Under the pieces are notes generated by a model. It worked only from the letters and a program-made list of their open reading frames with translations. It was not told the origin of the DNA and did no database searches. Shown piece after piece: positions 26,819 through 36,900 of a stretch of DNA of 64,000 nt. Both the position numbers and the translations under genes were made by a program. Source of the stretch: Symbiodinium microadriaticum (Eukaryota > Sar > Dinophyceae > Suessiales > Symbiodiniaceae). How positions within the stretch are numbered: position 1 is the first letter of the stretch; every line of letters starts with the position of its first letter. The DNA lies in NCBI GenBank assembly GCA_001939145.1, contig LSRX01000330.1, forward strand, positions 150,796 through 214,795, given 5' to 3'.

Positions 26819-27486
26819 GCCACGTGAAGTGGACCACGGCAGTTGCAAGGAGTGTTACCTCCTAAGGTCCCCGATATACATAGCGGTGCATGGATTGCTT
26901 GTCGTAGCATTGTGTTGCTCACAAGATCGGGCTGGCTGATGGCGGGCGATGGCGCCCACGTGATCGGTTTGGGGCTTGAGGGCTCCAGTAGTCGCGCTTG
27001 ATTTATCGACCACAGGCTCGTAAAACAATGGCTTGGGGGTGGTCTTCACAATGTCTATCGTTTCTTGGGACTTACTGACGGGTGCAGGGTTTAGGTGTGC
27101 TTGCGAGGGGCACTGGTCTGACAAAGTCAGGGCTGTCCGAGCTCGTGGGCGTGGCATTGGCGAGTCTATAAGGCACTCTGTAAAAGCTCTCTGGCTCCGT
27201 CGTTCTGTTCGGGACTTTCAGGATACATTGGGGCTGGTGGTCTTCTCAGAACTCAGCCTATGTTGCTGCTGGGCAGGTAAGGACCTCGAGGCTTGTTGGT
27301 GACAAGGATGCTTATTAAAATTACAATTCACACTTGAAGACGGCATTCCAGGCACGATTACTACCTGGATGTTTTGCAGTCGCGCCATTGTCCTAATGAC
27401 GGTTACGGCCGATTCACCGTAGTTGGACAATACTGATTGATCACGGACACGGCGAAATATGTCGAGCCCGGACGGATGTGCTGCAG

Positions 27487-27661
27487 ACTAATGGCAAAAT
27501 GGAAAAGCCTTTGCATCGACTATTGGTGCTGGCGGCGATGACCACTAACTTGCCTGAAAGGCTGAAGACCGTGCAGCAGAATTCAGCCAACCTTCGGATC
27601 CTTCGCCATTCCTCTGTTGGGGCCTGGGATGCTGGTCCCGGACAGCAGCACTCCAGATCAG
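27487..27661 (+). CDS. candidate exon, unknown protein
   Basis: Acceptor gtgctgcag, donor GTGAAC at 27662. Reads TNGKMEKPLHRLLVLAAMTT, then NLPERLKTVQQNSANLRILR. The frame stays open to 27765 beyond the donor. Helical, basic segment. Confidence 0.5.
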
Positions 27662-27934
27662 GTGAACTAAACACATGTGTAAAGCCTATGAACACCCTGC
27701 AACACCCGGCAAAGCCCTGTGATCCCTTCTCGGGGGTCAAGATTGCAGCGGCCGGGGATTCATGATTTGTCTGCCTCAGCATCTCTTAAGGTTCGGAGCA
27801 CATGAATCTGATTCCAATCTAGCTCTAAGTTGATGGTGGGCGAGTCGGGAAGGAATGAAGGAACACTATGGACCCTCGTATGTCGACAGGTGACCCCATC
27901 CGTTTCGGCTTAGATCTGCGGATGCCCCTTTCAG

Positions 27935-28012
27935 GTGGACCCCCAGGTTACGTCCTACCACAACATTCGCGCTGCACCGAGCATCTTCTCTCCCATCGTG
28001 GGCACGCTCGAG
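27935..28012 (+). CDS. candidate exon before a 69-nt GC-AG intron
   Basis: Acceptor gatgcccctttcag. Reads VDPQVTSYHNIRAAPSIFSP, then IVGTLE. Ends at CTCGAG followed by GCCGGG, a GC donor. Without splicing the same frame hits TGA at 28022. Confidence 0.55.
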
Positions 28013-28081
28013 GCCGGGCATTGAACACCGCGTTTGATTTTCGTTTGGGACCGCACAACGCTGCAAACCTCTGCACCAGAG

Positions 28082-28195
28082 CGGGAGGCCTACGACGTGA
28101 TCGAAGTCGCTCAGAAGCTTGACTGCACCATGATACCTACGATACAAGCACTACGAGCAGGCTCAAAGAAAGGACGTCATGATAAGATTAGCTGA
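28082..28195 (+). CDS. candidate terminal exon after the 69-nt intron
   Basis: Acceptor ctctgcaccagag. Same phase as the upstream exon, so removal of 28013-28081 restores one frame. Reads REAYDVIEVAQKLDCTMIPT, then IQALRAGSKKGRHDKIS and TGA at 28193. Basic C-terminus. No family recognised. Confidence 0.55.
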   Translation, partial: REAYDVIEVAQKLDCTMIPTIQALRAGSKKGRHDKIS

Positions 28196-28330
28196 ATCCG
28201 TAGTTTAGCCCTGAGAGCTGCCGAGTTGAATCAGCCGCTTTGAGAACGATGCTGTTTGCGAAGTTCCCGTTCAAAACCCCGCTAGGTTTTCGGGGTTAGC
28301 GCATCAGATTTTGTCGGTGGGAGGTCCGAA

Positions 28331-28687
28331 GTGAATGCCGTGCCGGTGCACATGTGGCGCCGTGGATGTAGTCGACCTGGTTGTGCTGGCAAATCTGTAG
28401 GAATGCGGATGGGTAGTAGGGACTTAAGTGTCTCGAGTCTTTCAAGCGTGGAGGAAGAGCCTGAGTCCGTAGCCGCCGTAGCCGCATCGCCAAGGACGAT
28501 CCAGCTTTGTGCTTCGGATAGCAGTCTTGAGCTTCCTGGCTTTCGCTTGCTTTTGGGAGCGGCTTTCGAGGATCCGAGTTTGGGGACGGGATTTGGTCTG
28601 AGTTTGGCCCCTCACACACACTCAGTAGTCTCGCCCTCGGGTTGCGTAGGAATGTGCTTTGACACTCGGGGAGTTCAGTTCGTATGA
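28331..28687 (+). CDS. possible exon, Ser/Glu-rich
   Basis: The 118-codon frame contains DLSVSSLSSVEEEPESVAAV and LCASDSSLELPGFRLLLGAA. A 134-codon minus frame overlaps it. The + reading is preferred for composition and for agreement with the strand of neighbouring exons. Confidence 0.3.
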   Translation: MNAVPVHMWRRGCSRPGCAGKSVGMRMGSRDLSVSSLSSVEEEPESVAAVAASPRTIQLCASDSSLELPGFRLLLGAAFEDPSLGTGFGLSLAPHTHSVVSPSGCVGMCFDTRGVQFV

Positions 28688-29044
28688 GACTCAGATACAC
28701 GGAGTCATGCCGATCACAACCTTCGGCTCCTGGATCTCACAAAGATCCGGGAGATTCGCTGTCTGACAGCTTGAATCCTGAAGCTCATGCACCTTACGGC
28801 CGTATTGGTCGTTTGCTTGAATGGCCCTCAACCATGCATCTGCTTGTTGCAAAAGAAACTCGCTCTAGCTCACCATCCAATGTGCCTGAGTAACTCTGTG
28901 TCTGGGCCTCAACTCCAACGTCGTCCCGAGTCGAATTGTGTTTGAGGGTTGTGTTGTGCTACTCGTTCTCTCTGGTCTTGAAAACGACTATCCAGAATGC
29001 TAATCTATCCATCTAGCTATCGTTGTTTCTTTCTAATTAATCTA

Positions 29045-29083
29045 TCGACCTGTCGATCCATCTATCCATCTATCCTTCTATCC

Positions 29084-29116
<33 letters not shown>

Positions 29117-29197
29117 CTAATCTACCTATCTACCTATCTACCTATCTACCTACCTATCTATCTATCTATCGATCTATCTATCTATCTATCTATCTGT
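29045..29197. repeat. TATC / TACC tetranucleotide array
   Basis: Runs of ctat with ctac interruptions near 29118-29155. Flanks (about 28990-29400) are rich in aatcta and taacc words. Confidence 0.9.
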
Positions 29198-29426
29198 CTA
29201 TGCCTATGCATCTACCCGAAGCTGACTTCATCCAGTTCAATCTAATCCCATCTTATTTTATATCCCGTTCAAATTAATCTAATCTAATGTAGCTTGCTCT
29301 CCTACTCTAACCCAACCAACCTTTGGTTCGAACATAATCTAGTGAACCAAATCCATTATATTTTGAATGTTCCCTAATCTAACCTATCCTAACTTGCTCC
29401 TACCAACCTACTTTTGCCCATATATG

Positions 29427-29853
29427 TTACGACGACAACTTGTGCAAAGCTTCGTCCGGACTGTGAGTACTATTGCTATGATATTTTGCTGCTTTGCTTT
29501 GGTGGCTTGTCTACTTGCAGACCTTCTCTCTGCCGTTGCCACTAATGATATGCTGGTGACAAATCCACGTAGACAGTAGACCACTGCCCGTACCTTTGCC
29601 ACTGCCAGCGATTGTTGTAGGATTCGTGCTGTGGAGCAGTATGCCTCCGCCCCCGCCACGTTCTTGCGCGCTACACGCTATTTCCGCACAAGGTTTTGGG
29701 CGCAAATCCTTCGAAGAACTGCAGGGCCTGCTCCATGGATTCTGCACCTGGGCTCTCCGAGAAACTCCGATCTTAAGCTTGGGAGCTGGGTCCGGAGATG
29801 TCCAGGCTAGGGCCTGTCACGAGGCACAAGGGCTTGGGGCAGAACCAGTTTAG
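29427..29853 (+). CDS. possible exons, unknown protein
   Basis: From ATG 29427 a short piece (MLRRQLVQSFVRT) is followed by a textbook-like intron, GTGAGT at 29462 to CTTGCAG at 29520. The unspliced frame is also open to 29579. A second frame (29596-29853) reads ISAQGFGRKSFEELQGLLHG. The order and joining of these pieces is unclear. Confidence 0.3.
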
Positions 29854-30522
29854 TTTCAGTTCCAGTTTTTATCTCAAAGCCCCAGACTCCGAAGGGTGCA
29901 TCCTGCTTTTGTTTATCATCCTCAAATCCTTTAGAAGCTGCACAGCTCCTCAGAATCGTGGTATGAGAGGGGACCAAACCAGGTCCAGCAGCACTTTCCC
30001 AAGCCTTGTTCAACCCAGGATCTCCGACTCAGATAGCGAATACATGGTAAAGCTGCTTCGCCGCGGAGACGCACTGCAGAAGCCCGAGGCCCGAAGTTTC
30101 AGAATGCTGGGCTCGACATCAAGTCGAAAGGCGTTGCAGGTTCAGGATGGAGATGCGGCTTGTCTTTATGGCTTTCGAGGTATGGAGCCACAAGGCCATG
30201 AGACAGCATCATTTTGACGGTTTAGCATGCCCGGTTCATGTGCGGCCTCGGTGCATGTGGTCTTGAGGCTGCCAGGATAGCACTTGCAGCATCGAAGTGG
30301 TCTTGAGTGTGGCTTCGTGAGATCTGTGGAGCGATTGGGTTTTGTTCTTTGCCAGAACCGATGGCCAGCATGCAGGCTAGCAAAAGCGCACAATCCTGCC
30401 ATGCGGTCTGAACTCGGTCAAAAGCTGCCCAAAAATCAAAGCTACAAGCGGCACATCACCATTTTTGATTCCTGGTCGCTGCAACAGCAGACATCAGTTT
30501 GAAGAATTTCTCAGGGGGGCCC

Positions 30523-30642
30523 ATGTTCCTCCAAAGTCCCAAGTCGGAGGAGTGGGTGCCGCCACTTCCGGATGAGGCGCCCTATGGAGAAGCTGCCCAG
30601 TCTGTCGCCGGGCTGAGGGGTTGGGGACTGTGCTGGCGTTAG
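30523..30642 (+). CDS. candidate exon or small ORF
   Basis: After the acceptor aatttctcag (30514) the frame reads MFLQSPKSEEWVPPLPDEAP, then YGEAAQSVAGLRGWG, to TAG at 30640. A 128-codon minus frame (30880-30494) covers it and is also protein-like. The + reading is preferred on composition. Confidence 0.4.
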   Translation: MFLQSPKSEEWVPPLPDEAPYGEAAQSVAGLRGWGLCWR

Positions 30643-31263
30643 CGGATTTGCTTTTGTCAGCCTTTCGGCCACTGCGGGTTTTTTCTTTCGGTCTTTTGCT
30701 GCTTTGGTCGTAGGGGCCTTTGGTAGTCAGAAGTTTTAGCGGAGCCGTTTCTGCTGAGAGTCGGATTGCGGGCCAAGTCGAGATTTTTAATTCAGGCTTC
30801 ATCGTAGCTGCTGGATTGGCCAGATTCAAACGAGACAAGGAAACCATCAGGAATATAAGATGCATTGAGTAGCTGAACAACGGCTCAGCGCAAGCACGTT
30901 TTTGGGCCAGACAGTGTAGAACCGTCGTGCCCTGCGCCTACGACTTCACAAAGTGCGGAACCAGGGCCAAGAGCAGCACACCATGGCCCTGAAACCGTGA
31001 CCTAGACTCTGAAAGGGGATTTCGAAACCCCGCAATGCTGTATTTATGTTAGCCGCTTTCCCCTGTGAGTAGCCTGGGGAACTAAACTCAGTCAAGAAAT
31101 CTTACAGCTGTGCAAGACCAAGGTGAACTTCTACTTGGCTGCCGCGTTAGGCCGAGCTGTCGCAAGGGGAGGTGTAGAGTTTCAGGTTTCGGGTTGCTCG
31201 ACCCTGAAATCTCCGAGTTATGGTCTGAAGCCACGAGACTGCCTCTGTTGACCGGCTTTGCAG

Positions 31264-31302
31264 GTGACGAGGCGTCCGACCTCCCGGAGATGTGTCTTTG
31301 CA
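31264..31302 (+). CDS. candidate 39-nt exon
   Basis: Flanked by a good acceptor (gaccggctttgcag) and a consensus donor (GTAAGT at 31303). Reads GDEASDLPEMCLC when entered with one base carried over. Size resembles the 30-nt UBA1 exon, but the product is unknown. Confidence 0.4.
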
Positions 31303-31403
31303 GTAAGTTTCCAGTAACGGGTCTGGGCTGTCGACTCTAAGGTTGGTTTCGGGGTGTTGGTGGTGGGGTCAGCATTTCCCGGGGTCTCATAGTCAGAACC
31401 TGA

Positions 31404-31592
31404 CCCCGAACCCCAAAAGACCCAAAAAATCCCCCGAACTCTTTTGACGACCCAACAAGGATCGCGGCTTTGGCCGACCACGAGTTTCGCCTCGGCCGGG
31501 AGGCTGCAGCAGTGGCAGTCCTCGAGGCTGGCTGCTTGCAGGGGTGCAGAAAACAGGCAAGCAAAGCTGAAAGGATCAAGAGGAAACCGTGA
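31404..31592 (+). CDS. candidate terminal exon, helical and basic
   Basis: Open from 31404 to TGA at 31590. The coding character is clearest from 31443: DDPTRIAALADHEFRLGREA, then AAVAVLEAGCLQGCRKQASK and AERIKRKP. No ATG in frame, as expected of an internal or last exon. The antisense frame (31579-31337) is a shadow. Confidence 0.5.
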   Translation, partial: PRTPKDPKNPPNSFDDPTRIAALADHEFRLGREAAAVAVLEAGCLQGCRKQASKAERIKRKP

Positions 31593-32457
31593 TCCTGATG
31601 TGTAGTTTCATCGCTCAGAAGTAATCACTGCTATGCTTGTCATGGCAACGCAGGAACTCTTCCGATTGCGACGACACGACCGCTGTTCCTGTTGTTTCTA
31701 TTTTGGCTACTCGGCTACTATACTGTCTCTCATAAGTATATTGTTTTCTTGACCATGATGACACTGCAGCAGCAACACCACCGTGTTGGTGGTGCAGAAA
31801 GTGTTAAAGGCTTGCGGCTGAGCATTTCTTTCATCAGCGGGTTGCTTTTCTTAAGGCTTCAGGTGTGATGGGCAACAGTCCTGTGTGGTTCGGGGCTGAG
31901 GAGGATCTCGCGCTGCAATAGGCCTGCTTTCACAACTAGTTTTCCTGCCTTTGAAGGGGGTGCATCTTGTGCACCGAATCTGAGCCGAACTGCAGAAGGT
32001 CAAAAGCTCGAGGAGCTCAAGACGAAACGGTTAAACAGTGGATTGGGGGTCCCTCGTTTTTGGCTATCTTCTGCATAGTTCTTGAAACAGACCTCTGCTG
32101 CATCAGGAACTCAAAACACTCAGACCAAAAACTGACGTGATGACTTCGATAGAGGGTCAGAAAAGGTGGGCTTAAGGCCATGAAAGTGCCCGGCATGCTT
32201 CTATTGTTGGGACTTCAAGACCCTGCACGATTAGTTTCACGTTGCTGTATCGTCTTGGTTTGCAGTCATTCCGTCCCTCGGTCGTGCCTCCTGTGACAGG
32301 AAGAAGCGAATTCCATCAGAGAGGAGGTGCTGCGATCGAATCCTTGGTGACCAGGGTGCGGTTGTTGACACAGGGAATGATCTAAAGAGTGTTTTTTCTG
32401 GCTGAAGGACGCGGGAGGCCAGGATCTAAGTTCGGGGATGGGGTCTGTCTCGGATGA

Positions 32458-32844
32458 GAGCAACCGGTCGAGCTTCGCGCCCCTAGACGTAGCACCTCTG
32501 GAGCCCACAAAACGAAACCTCCAGCCCTCCAACTCCATGTGGAGGCCCGGGCCTACGAGCGCGAGCTCGAGCGGCGCCGGGGAGACCGTGCAGCGACGCA
32601 GAGGCGCTATCAGCGGCTGAAGCAGCGAGAGGCGCGAAAGGCTGCAGAGCTTTTATCGGAGCATTCCAAGCCTTTTTGGATAGTTAAACCCGAAGGCAGG
32701 GATGCACAGGACGATCACGTAAGAATGCATGGCCAATCTTACCACCACGATCTCATTAACTTGAACGGTGCTCAAGACGTGCAGTTCCGAGCTCATGATA
32801 AGAGCACCCTGGCTGCTAGCCTCTTACATCGGAGAGTAGAGTGA
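32458..32844 (+). CDS. candidate exon with a highly charged helix
   Basis: The frame is open for 128 codons. From about 32539 it reads VEARAYERELERRRGDRAAT, then QRRYQRLKQREARKAAELLS, a likely coiled coil. The first third is Pro/Thr-rich and may be intron. The same frame resumes after TGA 32842, with an acceptor before 32873. Confidence 0.5.
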   Translation, partial: EQPVELRAPRRSTSGAHKTKPPALQLHVEARAYERELERRRGDRAATQRRYQRLKQREARKAAELLSEHSKPFWIVKPEGRDAQDDHVRMHGQSYHHDLINLNGAQDVQFRAHDKSTLAASLLHRRVE

Positions 32845-32872
32845 GTCAACGAGTCGAGCCGGAACTCTGCAG

Positions 32873-32994
32873 AGACTGTGAAGCGGAAGTCTTTCCCAGC
32901 TGTTACGGACGAGCTTGGTAATTCGCAGGCGTGGAATGTTGCGAACGCACAGATTGAGCTGCAGCTGGCACAGGCGGGGGGGATGCTTGCATAG
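32873..32994 (+). CDS. candidate exon, same locus
   Basis: Acceptor ccggaactctgcag. Reads TVKRKSFPAVTDELGNSQAW, then NVANAQIELQLAQAGGMLA and TAG at 32992. The AWNVANAQIELQLAQ helix is loosely reminiscent of splicing factor SPF27/BCAS2, but that is too weak to name it. Confidence 0.45.
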
Positions 32995-33186
32995 TCGGGA
33001 GATGATTCCCACGGTGAGATGAGATGCAACACGGTCAGGGTTGCGGCCACAGATTCGTTCAAGATATCTGCCCGAAGCTTGATGTCTTTTTCATCCTGTC
33101 ATCCGCACTGACACAAAGATCCAGGAACTCGACCCGAAGCCTTCGTTTCTGAAAGTACAACCACACCGAAAACACAAACGAGCCAG

Positions 33187-33294
33187 GTCGAAGACATGCT
33201 GGATGATGCGACGGATAATGCCGAAGCAGCCCGGCAAGACATGCTCCTTACGACGAGACCGTTTGCGTCCAACATCGGGGGCTATGCGCCGTGA
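33187..33294 (+). CDS. candidate exon, acidic helix
   Basis: Acceptor acgagccag. Reads VEDMLDDATDNAEAARQDML, then LTTRPFASNIGGYAP before TGA. A GT donor near 33291 could replace the stop. It has SNARE-like heptad spacing, but no layer residue can be assigned. Confidence 0.45.
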   Translation, partial: VEDMLDDATDNAEAARQDMLLTTRPFASNIGGYAP

Positions 33295-33782
33295 TTGCGG
33301 TTTTGAGGTTGTAGTCCAAGCTGAGAGCGCATAAAACTCTACTTTGAAGCCCCCAGAAGCCACACCCTCTGACAAGCTAGTTCTGACAGCGTTTCGATAC
33401 TAAGGTGGCTGTAGGGAACAATATTATCAGCAAGAATGACAGCTTTTTGGCTTCAGGTAGTTGTCCAGCATTCCGGATTGAGCATGCAGGCTTGACTTCA
33501 AGCTTAGTTGCTTTGCTGCACGAACCAATCCACCTTGCAAACACGGGCGCTATAGTGAGTATGTTCCCACATCGCGGATACGTTACACGTCAGGTCAGGT
33601 CCTAAGCCCCAACATGTCAGCTCAGGTCAGGGCATGTGTCCATGTACATGTGCAAAAATGTACAGATACATGAGCCTGTACAGAATGTTCATCTAATGTA
33701 ACATAAGACAAATGTATTCAACTTTCGAGAAATGGCTTCTACCGCGGTGCATACATGGGTACACATCCCGTAAACATGCGCA

Positions 33783-33899
33783 GCCGGCCACGACGAGGCG
33801 ATCTGTGCCTCTCAGCTGGCGCTGCAGCGTGCCCGGGAGCGGGAGGAGTCGGAGCGGGAGACTGAGGCAGGAAACATCGGCATTATCGGCATTAATTGA
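33783..33899 (+). CDS. candidate terminal exon, charged helix
   Basis: Acceptor acatgcgcag. Reads AGHDEAICASQLALQRARER, then EESERETEAGNIGIIGIN and TGA at 33897. Continues the helical character of the preceding exons on the same strand. Confidence 0.45.
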   Translation, partial: AGHDEAICASQLALQRAREREESERETEAGNIGIIGIN

Positions 33900-34459
33900 T
33901 GGAGTTTGGTGGGTCGCTTCAGGTAGCGTGGATGGCTGCAGCACTTCATGAGTTGCCAGGATCTACCAATCGACGAGATTTCTCCCTTCAGTGTCTGATG
34001 GGAGAGTTCAGAATTTCGCCTCAAGGGTCCAATGGCTCAGGGTGTTTCCTCAAGCTTGATGGATGCTTGCAAGTTTAGGGACGGTGGTGCAGAAATTCGC
34101 GTCGAATTTCCAGCAACATGCTGCTTTGAGTTGAGACGCAGTCTGCCGGGGGTCTGAAAGACTCGCGAATGTTTCAGTCGAGATATGCTGACAAGTTTGA
34201 GGGGGATATGTCCTTCCCATGACCTGATGTCGTAATTAAATACAATGAAAAGTTCATGGTCTTGGATTCTTGAAGAAATGCGTGTTTGTGCTGATTCAGG
34301 ATCATGTTCCATCAAAGACCCGCCAGGCACAGCGCCGTCGCCGGAAGAAAGCCATCAGCTGCTGGGCTTGGCAGGAAAACCCCGGTTCTGCACGTGTGAG
34401 CTGCCTACACTTCCCAGAACTTTGGGCTTGCCAAGCGACGGCACAGACTCCAATCATCG

Positions 34460-35045
34460 GTGTGGGTTTGCTTTTTTCGGCTGTGGGTGTTCTTTTTTCT
34501 GGCCTCGCCCCCGCCCTCTTCTGCTCCTCAGCTCGCCCGTCCTTCTGGTCTGGTCCTGCTGTGCTTTTCCGATTCTCCGTTTTCCCTGCCCTCATTTGGC
34601 AGCACTTCTTAGCTTTTCGCCTTGCGGCTGCGCTTCCGCTTTTCTCCTGCTCCGATTGTCCGCTTCTGCGCTTATGCTTTTGCGCTTCTCTGCTTCTGGC
34701 TTTTTTTCGCATTTCTGGTCTCTTGTTTGCTTCGGCATTTTCTGTGCGCAGCGCTTCTTCGCTTTTTCAGCTCGTCTGAATTGCTATGCTTCCGGTTTTC
34801 TCCCACTCTGCACTTTTGCGTTGGCTCTTCTCCGCTTCTGGGCATTTCCGCGCTGCTTGTGACCTCTCGCTTGTCACATTTCTGGTTTCCTCCTGCTCGG
34901 GTTGTTTGCTTCGGCACGTGTGCAGCGCTTCTGATCTTCCTGTTTTCTCCCGCTCCCATTGTCTGCTTCTGAGCTTTTTCGCTGTTCCGGTGTCTTCCTG
35001 CTCTGCTTTTCTGCTTCCGTGCATCGCCCAAAATTCAGCCGACAT
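34460..35045. repeat. pyrimidine-rich degenerate minisatellite
   Basis: The + strand is dominated by ttctcctgctccgatt, gcttctgcgcttt and gcttttcgc words. One near-copy pair lies about 305 bp apart (34640 and 34945). Frames stay open on both strands because of the base skew, including 205- and 169-codon + frames and a 119-codon minus frame with AGENRK repeats. Confidence 0.6.
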
Positions 35046-35059
35046 CATATGATTATTAT

Positions 35060-35140
35060 GATTGTTGTTATTATTGTGATTGTTTTGGTTGTGGTTGCGG
35101 TTGCGGTTGCGGTTGTGGTTGTTGTTGTTGTTGTTGTTGT

Positions 35141-35211
<71 letters not shown>

Positions 35212-35307
35212 TTGTTNTTAATATAAGGGAACGCATGATTAAATTAAATAAGGGAAACAAGGAACCTCTTTTGTGCTTTTCGTTTGCCTTCTTTCACGCT
35301 TTCGTTT

Positions 35308-35373
<66 letters not shown>

Positions 35374-35469
35374 TTGTTGTTGTTCTTCTTCTTCTTCTTC
35401 TTATTCTTATTCTTATTCTTATCCTTATTCTTCGTCTTCTTCTTGTTCTTCTTGTTCTCTTTCCTGTTC

Positions 35470-35523
<54 letters not shown>
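35060..35523. repeat. TTG / TTGCTG / TTC / CTG arrays with a join
   Basis: (TTG)n and (TTGCTG)n to the N at 35217, about 85 bp of unique sequence, then (TTGCTG)n, (TTC)n, (TTATTC)n and about 18 CTG copies ending at 35523. Confidence 0.95.
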
Positions 35524-35524
<1 letters not shown>

Positions 35525-35539
35525 CAGACCATTTTAATT

Positions 35540-36900
35540 TTCGTGTGTGTCATTATAATCTTTATACAAAGAAGGCAAGCACGGCGAAGCTCGCAGAGCT
35601 TCCACAGGAGGAAGGAAGCGTGCCGAAGCTATTCTGGAGCAAACATACAGGAGAGTCTGCACATATTTGTGGGAGAGAGGGTGTTTCGAATTTCGAGAAG
35701 AAGCCGCTATCGGAGCATTTGTTGGGGAGACGTAGGCTGCGAAACGAGGGCTGCGGTCTCACCTGTGTGTTTTCCTGTGGCACGCACTGGAACCGAGAGC
35801 GATTAAGAAATGCTGCCTTGGGCCCCGACGGCGAGGTGCCGGGCGCAGGCTTCGCGAGGCTGTACACGCGTGCTTCATCTGCGCATGCAACTGACGAACA
35901 CGTGCTAGGCTCCAGTGGCAGTAGCGGCAGACAGCCTTGCGGTCTTCAAGCAAGCGCACATCGGCTGTTTCTGGACGTGTTGCTGAGTTTCCCTCAGTCA
36001 GTGTACAACCCAGTCGATGTCCCCAGTCCTCCATGGCTTGCAGCGCTCCAAGGCTGTACGCCTTTACGCATCGTCTTCGCAAGAAGGTATACAAGCCAAA
36101 AGGGCTCCACGCAATGGAATGATGCTGCTGATTATTTCCAATTCCTGCACAGCTGCTGCAATGTCGGAAGATGCCCGGGTGACATCTTCCTCAGACCTCC
36201 TGTGCAAAGACGATGCAGACTTGCGTGTCGTCGGGTCTTTCGACTGCTTTCACGCTCAATGTGGTCTCAGCGCAAGTATGTGGGGATGTGAGCACAACAC
36301 TAGCTATGAGCGCCTGACAAAGACCCTGCACAAGGGTGCCTCCCAGATCGGGCATGAATGACTTGCAGTCGGAACATATTATGCAATCATATTATGCAAT
36401 GCCATTGCAATGTGCACAAAAGCTTCGAGGCCGCCCGCAGCCGCGTTGCTCCCAACTCGCGCAGGGCATGGGCTGCAGGGGCCAGTGCTCGAGCACGTGT
36501 CCTCTGCAGCCAAGAAAGCAGTTGCACCGTTCGTATTCCGATGGTCCCGCATCTCTAAGACCATGCCCAAATTCCTGTTCCGTGTCATCGGGCAGTCCAT
36601 ATTTGCCAAACTCTTGGAGAGAGCGAACCCAAAATCGTTAGGCGTGGCAAGGCCAACAACTCTGGGATGCGCCGGACTGCAGCAGGGTTTCCGGGGCCAT
36701 AATGTGGTCGTTGCGTTGTAATATAAGCCTTGTGCAAATGTCAGCACCGCGAGAAACTGTGCGGACGCCGCAGCAAGAAGCTCGTCCCAAGGGGGGCATT
36801 GTCGTCTCGCGCCCCCCAGTCACCACTATTCGGGACCGCGGCGGAGCAGGCCCTGCAAAACCACTTACCATGTAAATACTGTTGACCTGCTCCCAAGTAC
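35540..36900. other. island open on both strands, possibly a decayed mobile element
   Basis: A + frame is open from the CTG array to 36291, about 250 codons outside the repeat. Minus frames of 111, 122 and 101 codons overlap it. One minus frame (36094-35759) has CRYCHWSLARVRQLHAQMKH, which is spaced somewhat like a zinc finger. No transposase or reverse transcriptase motif is visible. Confidence 0.3.

Noticed and set aside
29045..29197. CRISPR-like regular repeats
   Set aside because: These are 4-bp microsatellite units without spacers. No repeat-spacer architecture exists in the window.
30494..30880. 128-codon minus frame, Lys/Ser/Pro-rich
   Set aside because: The + strand has an acceptor and a better-balanced peptide over the same bases. 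Not excluded.
31680..31735. Possible dinoflagellate spliced-leader relic (tattttggctac)
   Set aside because: Only a short core resembles the leader; the rest does not match. No other leader-like sequence was noticed.
35284..35523. Poly-Leu, poly-Cys and poly-Ala/Val frames
   Set aside because: Products of TTG/CTG arrays; only the part after 35540 is discussed as an island.
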